A stretch of DNA of 6,772 bases. Origin: UBA7672 sp034439955 (GTDB lineage Bacteria > Pseudomonadota > Alphaproteobacteria > Caulobacterales > Hyphomonadaceae). The DNA is taken from assembly GCA_034439955.1 (NCBI GenBank), contig JAWXBJ010000193.1, positions 1 through 6,772 on the forward strand, written 5' to 3'. The notes beneath the pieces were generated by a model. That model ran no database searches, had not been told where the DNA came from, and saw only the letters and a list, made by a program, of their open reading frames with translations. Positions 1 through 6,184 of the stretch are shown here, piece after piece (within the stretch, counting starts at the first letter, position 1; each line of letters begins with the position of its first letter). The position numbers were made by a program, and so were the translations under genes.

Positions 1-55
1 GACCCCAAGGCCTTCGGCCCTGCAAGCCCACCGGTTAGGTCCCCAGGTGGTCTAC

Positions 56-91
56 TTTTCGAGCGGCGAATGGATCAGTTTTCGAGCGGCG
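56..91 (+). repeat. 13-bp direct repeat, two copies
   Basis: The 13-mer ttttcgagcggcg occurs at 56-68 and again at 79-91, a period of 23 bp. It lies about 97-132 bp upstream of the predicted sigma-54 transcription start near 188, the usual range for enhancer binding sites. Whether a protein binds it is inference; it may be a small tandem duplication. Confidence 0.5.
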
Positions 92-93
92 CG

Positions 94-98
94 CCCAC
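94..98 (+). promoter_or_regulatory. Candidate activator-site block (CCCAC) upstream of first sigma-54 promoter
   Basis: CCCAC starts 94 bp before the predicted start at 188 and overlaps the palindrome GGCGCGCC (88-95). The same five bases occur at -93 before the other two sigma-54-like elements in the window (810-814 and 6118-6122). This is pattern matching on three short regions, so the call is tentative. Confidence 0.25.
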
Positions 99-161
99 AC
101 GGCGACCCCGCTTGAGTGCGAGTTCGTCTTCGATGATCTGGACACACCGCTGTCGGGAAAA

Positions 162-177
162 CGGCACGCCGATTGCT
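162..177 (+). promoter_or_regulatory. Sigma-54 (-24/-12) promoter of first thioredoxin-like gene
   Basis: The bases CGGCACGCCGATTGCT match the sigma-54 consensus TGGCACG-N4-TTGCW at every fixed position but the first (C for T). The invariant GG (163-164) and GC (175-176) have the required 12-bp offset. The predicted transcription start is about base 188. That leaves a 14-nt leader holding the Shine-Dalgarno at 192-196 and then the ATG at 202. This fit between promoter, ribosome site and start is the main support. An NtrC-family activator gene lies in the same window. Confidence 0.75.
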
Positions 178-191
178 GACAGCGCGTCTCT

Positions 192-196
192 GGAGG
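192..196 (+). promoter_or_regulatory. Ribosome binding site deciding the start at 202
   Basis: GGAGG ends 5 nt before the ATG at 202 and lies just inside the transcript predicted from the sigma-54 element. It favours 202 over the in-frame ATG at 70, which lies upstream of the promoter, and over the ATG at 238, which has only a weak AAAGGA close to it. Confidence 0.75.
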
Positions 197-201
197 AAGA
201 C

Positions 202-798
202 ATGTTGTCGAATGTTGTGGAGAGGTGTCAAAGGATCATGGCTGTTGTGGCGCGCAATGCGCTCGCAACTCTGCTTCTTGTATCCGTTGGTTTGAACGTG
301 TCGCTCAGTCACGAATTGCGAGTGTCGCGGCGAGGGTCAGCGAACGGACCCTTGCCTGGATCGATCCTTCCTCCGATTCACGGTATCGAAGCCCGGGCCG
401 AGTCTATCGTTCCCAGTAAGCAAGAGGAATTACCCACGGTCTTCTACTACTTCAGTGCGGCCTGTGGCTGGTGCGATCGGAACTGGGCGAACATCGAAGT
501 CCTCGCCAAGCAGACAAGTGGTCGGTATCGAATCGTCGGTGTAGCGGCCTCGGACGAAGTTCCGGACGTTCTAAGGGAACGCGGGATACCGATGTCCGTC
601 TTGACGGACGTAGACTCAGGTATCTTGGCTGCGTACGGATTTCGAGGGACTCCCCAAACTGTCGTTATCGGAAATGACGGCCGAGTTCTGCAGGCTTGGA
701 CTGGTGCATTCGAAGGCGACCAGGCGAAACGCGTTGAGAGGTTCTTTGGCGTTCACCTACCTGGCCTTTTGCCAAGAAAGACCCAGCCTCGACCTTGA
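202..798 (+). CDS. Membrane-anchored thioredoxin-fold protein (TlpA/ResA-like), CGWC active site
   Basis: A 198-residue protein with one N-terminal hydrophobic segment (about residues 13-36), no clear signal peptidase site, then a linker and a thioredoxin domain (about 77-185). Seen directly: the redox motif CGWC at 88-91 after the strand TVFYYFSA, and the cis-proline context GTPQTVVIGNDG with Pro151, as expected for TlpA/ResA/redoxin proteins. The likely role is thiol-disulfide exchange on the outer face of the cytoplasmic membrane. The partner is unknown; cytochrome c maturation, exported-peptide disulfide handling or envelope protein repair are all possible. The start at 202 is chosen from the GGAGG site and the sigma-54 element at 162-177. 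The ABC transporter genes follow 113 bp downstream on the same strand, and a second anchored thioredoxin-like gene lies at 6311. The fold is confident; the specific job is not. Confidence 0.85.
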   Translation: MLSNVVERCQRIMAVVARNALATLLLVSVGLNVSLSHELRVSRRGSANGPLPGSILPPIHGIEARAESIVPSKQEELPTVFYYFSAACGWCDRNWANIEVLAKQTSGRYRIVGVAASDEVPDVLRERGIPMSVLTDVDSGILAAYGFRGTPQTVVIGNDGRVLQAWTGAFEGDQAKRVERFFGVHLPGLLPRKTQPRP

Positions 799-809
799 GG
801 CGCGTGCGC

Positions 810-814
810 CCCAC
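810..814 (+). promoter_or_regulatory. Candidate activator-site block (CCCAC) upstream of ABC operon
   Basis: CCCAC starts 93 bp before the start predicted from the element at 877-892, next to the palindrome at 799-810. GAGG-N8-CCCC follows at 820-835. The third promoter region has a similar block, GGGG-N8-CCCC (6128-6143), at the same distance from its CCCAC. Tentative. Confidence 0.25.
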
Positions 815-876
815 TAGTTGAGGCGCAACGACCCCACAGACTCGAACAAAATCCCGGAATTGCAGGCCGCAGGATT

Positions 877-892
877 TGGCAGTGTTCTTGAT
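877..892 (+). promoter_or_regulatory. Weak sigma-54-like promoter before the ABC operon
   Basis: TGGCAGTGTTCTTGAT matches TGGCACG-N4-TTGCW with the right 12-bp offset but departs at three places, including A for C in the -12 GC. The -24 half (TTGGCA) is good. The start would be near 903, leaving only about 9 nt before the GTG at 912, which has no Shine-Dalgarno. The region is also AT-rich (AATAAT at 895-900), so a sigma-70-type promoter or simple read-through from the upstream gene are alternatives. Confidence 0.35.
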
Positions 893-911
893 TCAATAAT
901 TAGTACAAGCC

Positions 912-1652
912 GTGTCGAAGCGAAAGAACGTTGTCGAGTTTCAACATGTCACCAGCCGGCGCACGACCGGAGGCATTTCAGCGGTCTCATTTGAGCTTGG
1001 TGCCGGGGAAGTCTACGTCTGGCTGGGAGGCCCGGGATCAGGTAAGACGGCCATCGTCGACCTCATCCTCGGCTTCGGCCGGGCCGATGCCGGATCCGTA
1101 ATTGTGGACGGCAGAGATCCCAGGTCGAACCCGACTGCTCTTCGGAGTACCACTGCTTTCGTTGACGGCCGCGCTCGGCTCGCCGGGCCGATGACGCCAC
1201 TAGGCTACCTGGAGTTCATGGCTAAATTGACTGGTCTTTCATCGGATCGCCAAGAGCGCATCAACACGCTCCGGCTGATGGGGCTTCAGGACCGGTATCT
1301 CGTGGAGTCGATCGAGGAACTTTCTGGCGCAGCGCATTCGTCTGTGTTCATGGCGCTGGCGTGGCTTCGTAAGCCTTCTTTGCTGGTCCTTGACGACCCG
1401 ACGCAGGGGTTCGACTCGGTCGCAACGGCGACGTTCATTGACGTCATCAGTGAATTTCTCAAGATGGGAACGTCAGTCCTGTTGGCCACCAGTGATGTGC
1501 TGCTTGCGTCTCAGGTTGGCGACCATATCGGTGTGTTGAAGCGGGGCGACAAGGTCGCAGAGCGACACCGACATCAATTGCTACAGGAGAGTTTAACGGC
1601 GCTGTATTCCGATTACGTCGGCCGGCCCCATTCCGCGGGTCTACGACAGTGA
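912..1652 (+). CDS. ABC transporter ATP-binding protein with degenerate catalytic motifs
   Basis: A 246-residue nucleotide-binding domain of the ABC-2 exporter type. Walker A is intact (GGPGSGKT, residues 39-46) and Walker B is recognisable (LLVLDDPTQGFD, 157-168). Several normally conserved positions are changed. The catalytic Glu after Walker B is Asp162. The signature is LSGAA (138-142) instead of LSGGQ. The H-loop His position is Ser194 in ATSD. The Q-loop region (about 81-90, FVDGRARL) lacks the usual Gln/Glu. ATP binding is plausible; hydrolysis may be weak or depend on another ATPase subunit. The frame opens at 900, so GTG at 912 is the first usable start; no Shine-Dalgarno is visible. 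The 3' end overlaps the permease start by 4 bp (GTGA), so the two are translationally coupled. The substrate is unknown. Confidence 0.85.
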   Translation: MSKRKNVVEFQHVTSRRTTGGISAVSFELGAGEVYVWLGGPGSGKTAIVDLILGFGRADAGSVIVDGRDPRSNPTALRSTTAFVDGRARLAGPMTPLGYLEFMAKLTGLSSDRQERINTLRLMGLQDRYLVESIEELSGAAHSSVFMALAWLRKPSLLVLDDPTQGFDSVATATFIDVISEFLKMGTSVLLATSDVLLASQVGDHIGVLKRGDKVAERHRHQLLQESLTALYSDYVGRPHSAGLRQ

Positions 1653-3124
1653 CGAAATGGATGCGTCAGACTGGTATCGTAGCGGTCATGGAGTGCCGGC
1701 TCCAAATGGCGACTGCGATCTGGCGACTCACACTGTTCCTGAGCGCGCTGCTCGCAGTCGCGATGACGGTTGCCGGCCTTGGCGAGTACGACAGACGCCG
1801 GAGTCAGGTCGATGCGCTAGTCACGCAGCGAGACGAGCTTCGGCAGGGAGGCCAGTACACCTTCGACGGATTCCAACGTGATCAAGCTTTGAGAGCGGTT
1901 CGCTACCCAACTCCGTTGAGTGTCGTTGTCAACGGACTCGACCATAGAAATCCTCAATACTGGGATTTCGGGCCGGCCGGCATCTCGGCTGGCCCACCCG
2001 TCTCGGGGGAGCGAGTCTCTTCCGTCGTCAACGCGGACCTCGACCTGGAATTCATCCTCCGAAGCCTGTTTGGGATGCTGGCACTGGTGGCTGGATTCAG
2101 CTCATTGGCCGCGTCCAGACTCGCGGGACCGACAAAGTTTCTGGTAAGCCTGCCTGTGAGGCCCTCCGCAATTATGACGGGAGGTTTGGCTGGCGCAACG
2201 TTGGCAGCTATCATCGCTTCTGCAGCGGCAGTCGGAAGTTCTATAGCTGTCCTTCTGATGAGCGATCCGACCTTTGTTTCTGCGGATGCCGTGAAGAGCC
2301 TCGGGCTGATCTGGCTATCGACTGTACCTTACTACGCGGTACTTGTTGGTTTGGGTGCGATCGTGGCGCTGATGATCGCCAATCCGCTAAAGGCGGTCGC
2401 CACGATCGTCGTCCTATGGTTCGGCGCGACAACCCTCGCAAGTCCTGTGGTCGCCGCACTTGCCGATGCTCTGACGTCGAGTCAGTCACGGGCCCTGTTC
2501 GAGGTTTCCAGGAACGCCGCTTACGAAAAGGCGGCCATCGGAATCGAAGCTGAGGCTGGAGACATCGTCCTCAGACACCTGGCCAACGCGGAAGTCCCGT
2601 CGAGCTTTCAATTGAACGGAGTCATCCTTGAGGCCGTTACGCAGCTCTGGGACACGAGGTTCAGCGAGCTGCGTCGAGAATTGGACCAATTGGAAGCGGG
2701 ATTGCTGCACCTTGAGAGCTTAAGAGCGACAAGAGCGTGGTGGATGGGAGCGCTGGCTCCAGGCACTGTGCTCCGATACGCCATGACCGATCTTGCCGGC
2801 GTGGGAGAAGCAGCGACCCGGACCTGGATCTCAGACGCTGAAGTTTATCAGCGCGCCTTGAATGCCGCCGTTTTTGACCGCCGCCCGAGAATTCACATTC
2901 GCGTCGGTTTCGGATCCGGGTACCGAGTACTCTTCCACGACCGGTCACAGAGACCCAGGGTGGGCGACCTGCCTGAGTTTCATCACACCGAGTCGACGGC
3001 GATCAACAGGTTACGAAGCGCCGCACCCTCAATCGCTGTACTCGCTGTCCAAGGGACCATAGCCTGGATGGCAGGTATCGTGATTTTTTGCCGCCGAGCA
3101 TCGTCGCTTCTCGGGTGGCGTTAA
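1649..3124 (+). CDS. ABC-2 type transporter permease (DUF3526-like)
   Basis: A 491-residue membrane protein, partner of the preceding ATPase. Hydrophobic segments lie at about 26-46, 134-157, 175-204, 218-243, 247-271 and 461-480. With N and C termini inside (basic residues flank both), two large extracytoplasmic loops result, about 47-133 and 272-460. The second contains an amphipathic, possibly coiled-coil stretch (about 336-362). The PTPLSVVVNGLD block (87-98) in loop 1 and the LAPGTVLRYAMTDLAG block (369-384) in loop 2 resemble what I recall of DUF3526/GldF-NosY-like ABC-2 permeases; this is by eye. The start is GTG at 1649 in the GTGA overlap; ATG at 1661 is an alternative. The TAA stop shares bases with the stop of the convergent regulator gene. 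Transport direction is probably export; the cargo cannot be told. Confidence 0.8.
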   Translation: MTKWMRQTGIVAVMECRLQMATAIWRLTLFLSALLAVAMTVAGLGEYDRRRSQVDALVTQRDELRQGGQYTFDGFQRDQALRAVRYPTPLSVVVNGLDHRNPQYWDFGPAGISAGPPVSGERVSSVVNADLDLEFILRSLFGMLALVAGFSSLAASRLAGPTKFLVSLPVRPSAIMTGGLAGATLAAIIASAAAVGSSIAVLLMSDPTFVSADAVKSLGLIWLSTVPYYAVLVGLGAIVALMIANPLKAVATIVVLWFGATTLASPVVAALADALTSSQSRALFEVSRNAAYEKAAIGIEAEAGDIVLRHLANAEVPSSFQLNGVILEAVTQLWDTRFSELRRELDQLEAGLLHLESLRATRAWWMGALAPGTVLRYAMTDLAGVGEAATRTWISDAEVYQRALNAAVFDRRPRIHIRVGFGSGYRVLFHDRSQRPRVGDLPEFHHTESTAINRLRSAAPSIAVLAVQGTIAWMAGIVIFCRRASSLLGWR

Positions 3125-4506
3125 GATTCGTCGTCACTCTCGGCAAGGCCGTATTGCTTGAGTTTTGTGAATAAGGTCTTGCGATTGATGCCCAGTCGCA
3201 TCGCGGTCTGTGTTCGGCTTCCGCGACATTCCGCCAACGCCGATACGATGAGACCTCTTTCCAGCCGCTCGACAGCGCGCGCCACGGAGTCGGCCAATGT
3301 GGTCGGAGACTCGTCGGTTCCCGCCGCTCCTTCGTCAATGCCTCGAATCGTCGCCGGCAAGTCGACTGCCCGGAGCATCTGTCCTTCGGCCATCACCATG
3401 GCGTGCCGAAGCGCATTCTGCAGCTCCCTGATGTTCCCAGGCCAGTCGTAGGCGGCCAACAGCGCTCGGGCCTCCGCTGACACGGACTTGACGTTGCTCT
3501 GGAGCTCTGAGGCTATCGATTGGACCATGTGGTCGATGAGCACCGGAAGGTCCTCTGGACGCTCCTTAAGCGAGGGTAAAGGTATGGGCAGGACGTCCAG
3601 ACGATAAAGAAGGTCTTGCCTGAACGACCCTGTTTTCGCCTCGGCCCTCAGGTCGCGATGCGTGGCCGCGATCACTCTGACGTCAACATCAACCGCGGTA
3701 GAGGACCCCAGACGGGTCACTTTGCGTTCCTGGAGCACGCGCAAAAGTTTTGCCTGCGCCTCCAATGGCAAGTCGCCGATTTCATCGAGAAAAATTGTGC
3801 CCCGATGGGCATTCTCAAATTTTCCCGGCCGGCTCTCCTTGGCGTCAGTGAATGCGCCGCGCTCGTGACCAAAGAACTCGGATTCAACAAGAGTGGCTGG
3901 GATAGCGCTGCAATTTACCGCCACAAACGGGCCCTTTGCCCGTGTCCCACGCCGGTGGAGCGCTCGAGCCACGAGTTCCTTTCCCGTGCCGGACTGTCCG
4001 AGGATCAGAACGGTTTCGTCGGTCCTTGCGACCTTCTCCATCACTTGAAAGACTCGCCGCATTGCAGGGCTGATACCGACGATGTCAACAAACCCGTACC
4101 GGCCTTCTAGTTCCAGTCTCAGCCGCTTGACCTCTGTTCGCAGTCGGCGTTGCTCAAGTGCACGCTCGATCACGATTAGCATCTCGTCATTGTCAAACGG
4201 CTTTGTCAGGTAGTCGAAGGCGCCTACGCGCATCGCATCGACGGCCGACCGAATACTGCCATGGGCCGTCATCATGACTCCGGTCGGCGCGTCGTCCCTG
4301 GAACAGAACTGGCGCAGTGCTTCGATGCCGCCGATGCCAGGCATCGCCACATCAAGCAGTGCTATGTCAAATGGCTGTGACTGAATCTGCGACAATGCCT
4401 GCTCTCCAGATTCCGCTTCGGTCACCGTGTGGCCATGCTGTTTGAGAAACATTGCCAGGACTTGCCGGAGTCTCGGTTCATCATCGACCAAAAGAATGTT
4501 TGCCAT
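3121..4506 (-). CDS. NtrC-family sigma-54-dependent response regulator
   Basis: A 461-residue regulator with three domains. The receiver (about 3-115) has acidic pair Asp8/Asp9, phospho-acceptor Asp52, Thr80 and Lys102. The AAA+ sigma-54 activator domain (about 142-375) has Walker A GQSGTGKE at 170-177, Walker B FLDEIGD at 239-245, FRQDLLYRLDVLP and DWPGNIREL. The C-terminal Fis-type helix-turn-helix lies at about 427-453 (RTQTAMRLGINRKTLFTKLK). The sigma-54 contact loop reads GAFTDA (217-222) rather than GAFTGA. The protein should bind enhancer-like sites and drive open-complex formation by sigma-54 polymerase when phosphorylated. Its ATG overlaps the kinase stop by one base (TGATG) and has AGGAG 4 nt upstream. 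The kinase gene makes an obvious partner, and the sigma-54 elements at 162, 877 and 6185 are the nearest candidate targets. Confidence 0.95.
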   Translation of the reverse strand: MANILLVDDEPRLRQVLAMFLKQHGHTVTEAESGEQALSQIQSQPFDIALLDVAMPGIGGIEALRQFCSRDDAPTGVMMTAHGSIRSAVDAMRVGAFDYLTKPFDNDEMLIVIERALEQRRLRTEVKRLRLELEGRYGFVDIVGISPAMRRVFQVMEKVARTDETVLILGQSGTGKELVARALHRRGTRAKGPFVAVNCSAIPATLVESEFFGHERGAFTDAKESRPGKFENAHRGTIFLDEIGDLPLEAQAKLLRVLQERKVTRLGSSTAVDVDVRVIAATHRDLRAEAKTGSFRQDLLYRLDVLPIPLPSLKERPEDLPVLIDHMVQSIASELQSNVKSVSAEARALLAAYDWPGNIRELQNALRHAMVMAEGQMLRAVDLPATIRGIDEGAAGTDESPTTLADSVARAVERLERGLIVSALAECRGSRTQTAMRLGINRKTLFTKLKQYGLAESDDES

Positions 4507-5849
4507 CAGTCTCCTGTCCTCAGCGGAAGCGACACCGATATAGTCGCGCCTCGGGCCTCTTCATTGTGTCCGGACATCTTGCCACCGTGTCGATCAACTA
4601 TCTGACTGCAGATCGCAAGTCCTAGTCCGCTTCCCGAAGTCTTTGTTGAAACGAACGGATCGAACATCGTCTCGATGACGTCCTCGGAAATGCCTGGGCC
4701 TGAGTCCGAAATCGCGACAAGGATCATGGTGCGGTGACCGGTGCCGTCTGGCCTCGGTTCATCGGACAGGTTCGTTCGAATCCGGATTGTGCCTGCGCCC
4801 TCGATCGCCTGCGTGGCATTCAGCAGGATGTTCAGAAAAACCTGGCGCAACTCCCGTGGGTCGCCGAACATCCGGAGCGTCGGGAACTCCCGGAACACTT
4901 GGATCTCGACTTGCCGGCTGCTGGCATAGCTGCCGATGACACGCACCGCCCCGTCGATGACATCGACCAAGTCGACTGGCTCTTCTTGGAGGGTTGATGG
5001 ACGGCTCAGGGACAGGAATCCAGCGATCGTGTCCGAAATCCGGTCGATCTCGGAAATCGCGTCCGTCAGCAACGTCTCACGCTTCGTCCAGCCCTCTTCT
5101 GAGTCCCTGACAATTTGAATGCTCGATCGGATTATGCCCAAGGGGTTCCTCACTTCGTGGGCGACCATCGAAGCGAGTTGGCCAGCAACTGCAAGGCGTT
5201 GGGCGTGGGCTGCCGTTTTTAGGTCGCCGACCAGAGCCTCATGGCGCTCGATGTTTTCGAAGGCGAGGCCGGTGTGCCGCCCGCACATCATAAGAAATCC
5301 GCCCAGGTCAGATGAAAATTCCCACAAAGCATCACTGCTTTCCAGAAGGATCATCGCTCTCAGTGTGCCGACCGCGAAGACCGGTACGCACGCTCGGATG
5401 TGATTCTCTTCAAGCTGTCGACGTTCGTCCGGCCCCAAGTACGACTCAATTCCGGACTGACCTGGAAACACCAAAGGTTCTTCGTTTAGTCGTAGCCAGG
5501 TTGCCAATGGCCCTTCAGCGTCGAAGGCCAGTGCTGAACCGGTGTCATCGGGGAGTCCTCGATTCAGACGCTCAGCCGCGAACTCTCCGCCACGGCGGTC
5601 AAGTTCGATGAACCAGACCGCATCACACTCTGCCAACGCTTGAAATCGCCGCGCCACCAAGACTCGCAGAGCGGCGGAATCCGGAGCGATGGCGACAGCT
5701 CGAATTAGTTCCTCAAGAGCCTCGTGGCGGACCGCAGGGTCTCGCCACGATCGGGTCGGCTGCCGACGTCGATTGAGCACGGTCGAGACATTCTGGCAGA
5801 AACCAGGTCGTCCATCCCAGCCGTTATGCGAACGGCACCTCGATGACAT
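4506..5849 (-). CDS. Soluble GAF-domain histidine kinase, partner of the NtrC-type regulator
   Basis: A 447-residue kinase with no membrane segment, so the signal is likely sensed in the cytoplasm. A GAF-like sensor spans about 43-200. The dimerisation/phospho-acceptor helix has VAHEVRNPLGII with His231. The ATPase domain follows: N-box FLNILLNATQAI (338-349), G1 DSGPGIS (382-388), F-box MFDPF (395-399) and G2 GSGLGLA (406-412). The GAF region contains Cys75, Cys154 and Cys189; a redox or metal input is conceivable next to thioredoxin-like genes, but no motif proves it. The start is uncertain. ATG at 5849 directly abuts a stop codon of the transposase remnant and has no good Shine-Dalgarno; the first about 35 residues look unstructured. 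GTG at 5780 is another candidate. The gene is co-transcribed with the regulator (1-bp overlap). Confidence 0.92.
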   Translation of the reverse strand: MSSRCRSHNGWDGRPGFCQNVSTVLNRRRQPTRSWRDPAVRHEALEELIRAVAIAPDSAALRVLVARRFQALAECDAVWFIELDRRGGEFAAERLNRGLPDDTGSALAFDAEGPLATWLRLNEEPLVFPGQSGIESYLGPDERRQLEENHIRACVPVFAVGTLRAMILLESSDALWEFSSDLGGFLMMCGRHTGLAFENIERHEALVGDLKTAAHAQRLAVAGQLASMVAHEVRNPLGIIRSSIQIVRDSEEGWTKRETLLTDAISEIDRISDTIAGFLSLSRPSTLQEEPVDLVDVIDGAVRVIGSYASSRQVEIQVFREFPTLRMFGDPRELRQVFLNILLNATQAIEGAGTIRIRTNLSDEPRPDGTGHRTMILVAISDSGPGISEDVIETMFDPFVSTKTSGSGLGLAICSQIVDRHGGKMSGHNEEARGATISVSLPLRTGD

Positions 5850-6112
5850 TCACCCGTGCCGGGCAAGCGTTGCCACCATCGCTAGTCAGTGCAGGCCCAG
5901 CCACTTTCGCCGCAGCCGCGGGCAAATCTTCGGCGCCCCCAAGTTGGGATACTCGTTCTTGAAGGCCATAATGGGCCTTCTACCGGCATCGGCAGTTGGC
6001 CGGCCTGCCGATAGGGACGGCGCTTCCGGTCCGTCAGCCCGTTGACCCCGCACTCCTGGTAGCCGTCAAAGGTCTTGTAGCCCGTCTTGAGCGACATCCA
6101 ATCTGTGAGGTG
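5850..6112 (-). pseudogene. IS481-like transposase remnant (N-terminal part, frameshifted)
   Basis: On the minus strand, two adjoining frames together read like the N-terminal helix-turn-helix region of IS481-family transposases. Positions 6112 to about 5980 give a block with LKTGYKTFDGYQECGVNGL and then DRKRRPYR, matching the family pattern RKTGYKW..RY...G..GL.DRSRRP. After a frameshift near 5972-5979 (the gggcctt run) the next frame gives AFKNEYPNLGAPKICPRLRR and KWLGLH, matching ...P.WG..KI...L. A stop (5886-5888) follows, then AMVATLARHG and another stop (5850-5852). Only about a quarter of a transposase remains; the DDE catalytic core is absent and no terminal inverted repeats were found. 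It ends against the kinase start, so an old insertion or deletion probably reshaped this gap. Family assignment is by recall of the motif pattern. Confidence 0.75.
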
Positions 6113-6117
6113 CCCGT

Positions 6118-6122
6118 CCCAC
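6118..6122 (+). promoter_or_regulatory. Candidate activator-site block (CCCAC) upstream of third sigma-54 promoter
   Basis: CCCAC starts 93 bp before the start predicted from the element at 6185-6200. It sits in locally symmetric sequence: GGTG (6109-6112) with CACC (6120-6123), and CACCC (6120-6124) with GGGTG (6129-6133). GGGG-N8-CCCC lies at 6128-6143. The site is just outside the transposase remnant. Tentative. Confidence 0.25.
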
Positions 6123-6184
6123 CCAATGGGGTGTCAAGGCCCCGCATTCCGACGAGAGTTCCAAAAATCTGAGCGCTGCCGGCA

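Larger units (their letters stand above)
1..161. other. Upstream non-coding/regulatory stretch, no convincing gene
   Basis: The plus-strand frame of the downstream thioredoxin gene is open from base 1, with an ATG at 70. The peptide it would give before residue 45 of that reading is Arg/Ser/Pro-rich, looks like no known domain, and has no ribosome binding site. The sigma-54 element at 162-177 and the Shine-Dalgarno at 192-196 place the real start at 202, so I treat this stretch as the promoter upstream region. It contains a 13-bp direct repeat (56-91) and an 8-bp palindrome GGCGCGCC (88-95). A gene running in from outside the window cannot be excluded for the first few dozen bases. Confidence 0.55.
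799..911 (+). other. Intergenic gap with small repeats, no gene seen
   Basis: No plausible short gene is seen. The gap begins with an imperfect palindrome, GGCGC-GT-GCGCC (799-810). A 9-bp direct repeat, ttgaggcgc (795-803 and 818-826), straddles the stop codon. TGCGCC (805-810) could pair with GGCGCA (822-827) across an 11-nt loop, but no T-run follows, so this is not a convincing intrinsic terminator and read-through into the ABC genes is possible. The 3' part becomes AT-rich and holds the sigma-54-like element at 877-892. Confidence 0.5.

Noticed and set aside
3..16. Short GGCC-TTC-GGCC hairpin at the window start
   Set aside because: A 4-bp stem in GC-rich DNA is expected by chance and no T-run follows.
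70..201. N-terminal extension of the first thioredoxin-like gene from ATG 70
   Set aside because: It has no ribosome site, low-complexity Arg/Ser/Pro content, and a sigma-54 promoter plus Shine-Dalgarno lie inside it just before ATG 202.
805..827. Hairpin as a terminator after the first thioredoxin-like gene
   Set aside because: The stem is only 6 bp with an 11-nt loop and no T-run follows.
3616..4110. Plus-strand open frame of 164 codons opposite the response regulator
   Set aside because: It lies wholly antisense to the AAA+ domain, whose motifs are unmistakable; no independent support.
5855..5867. Sigma-54-like GGCA...TTGC on the plus strand near the kinase start
   Set aside because: The GG to GC offset is 10 bp rather than 12, and it lies within the transposase remnant.
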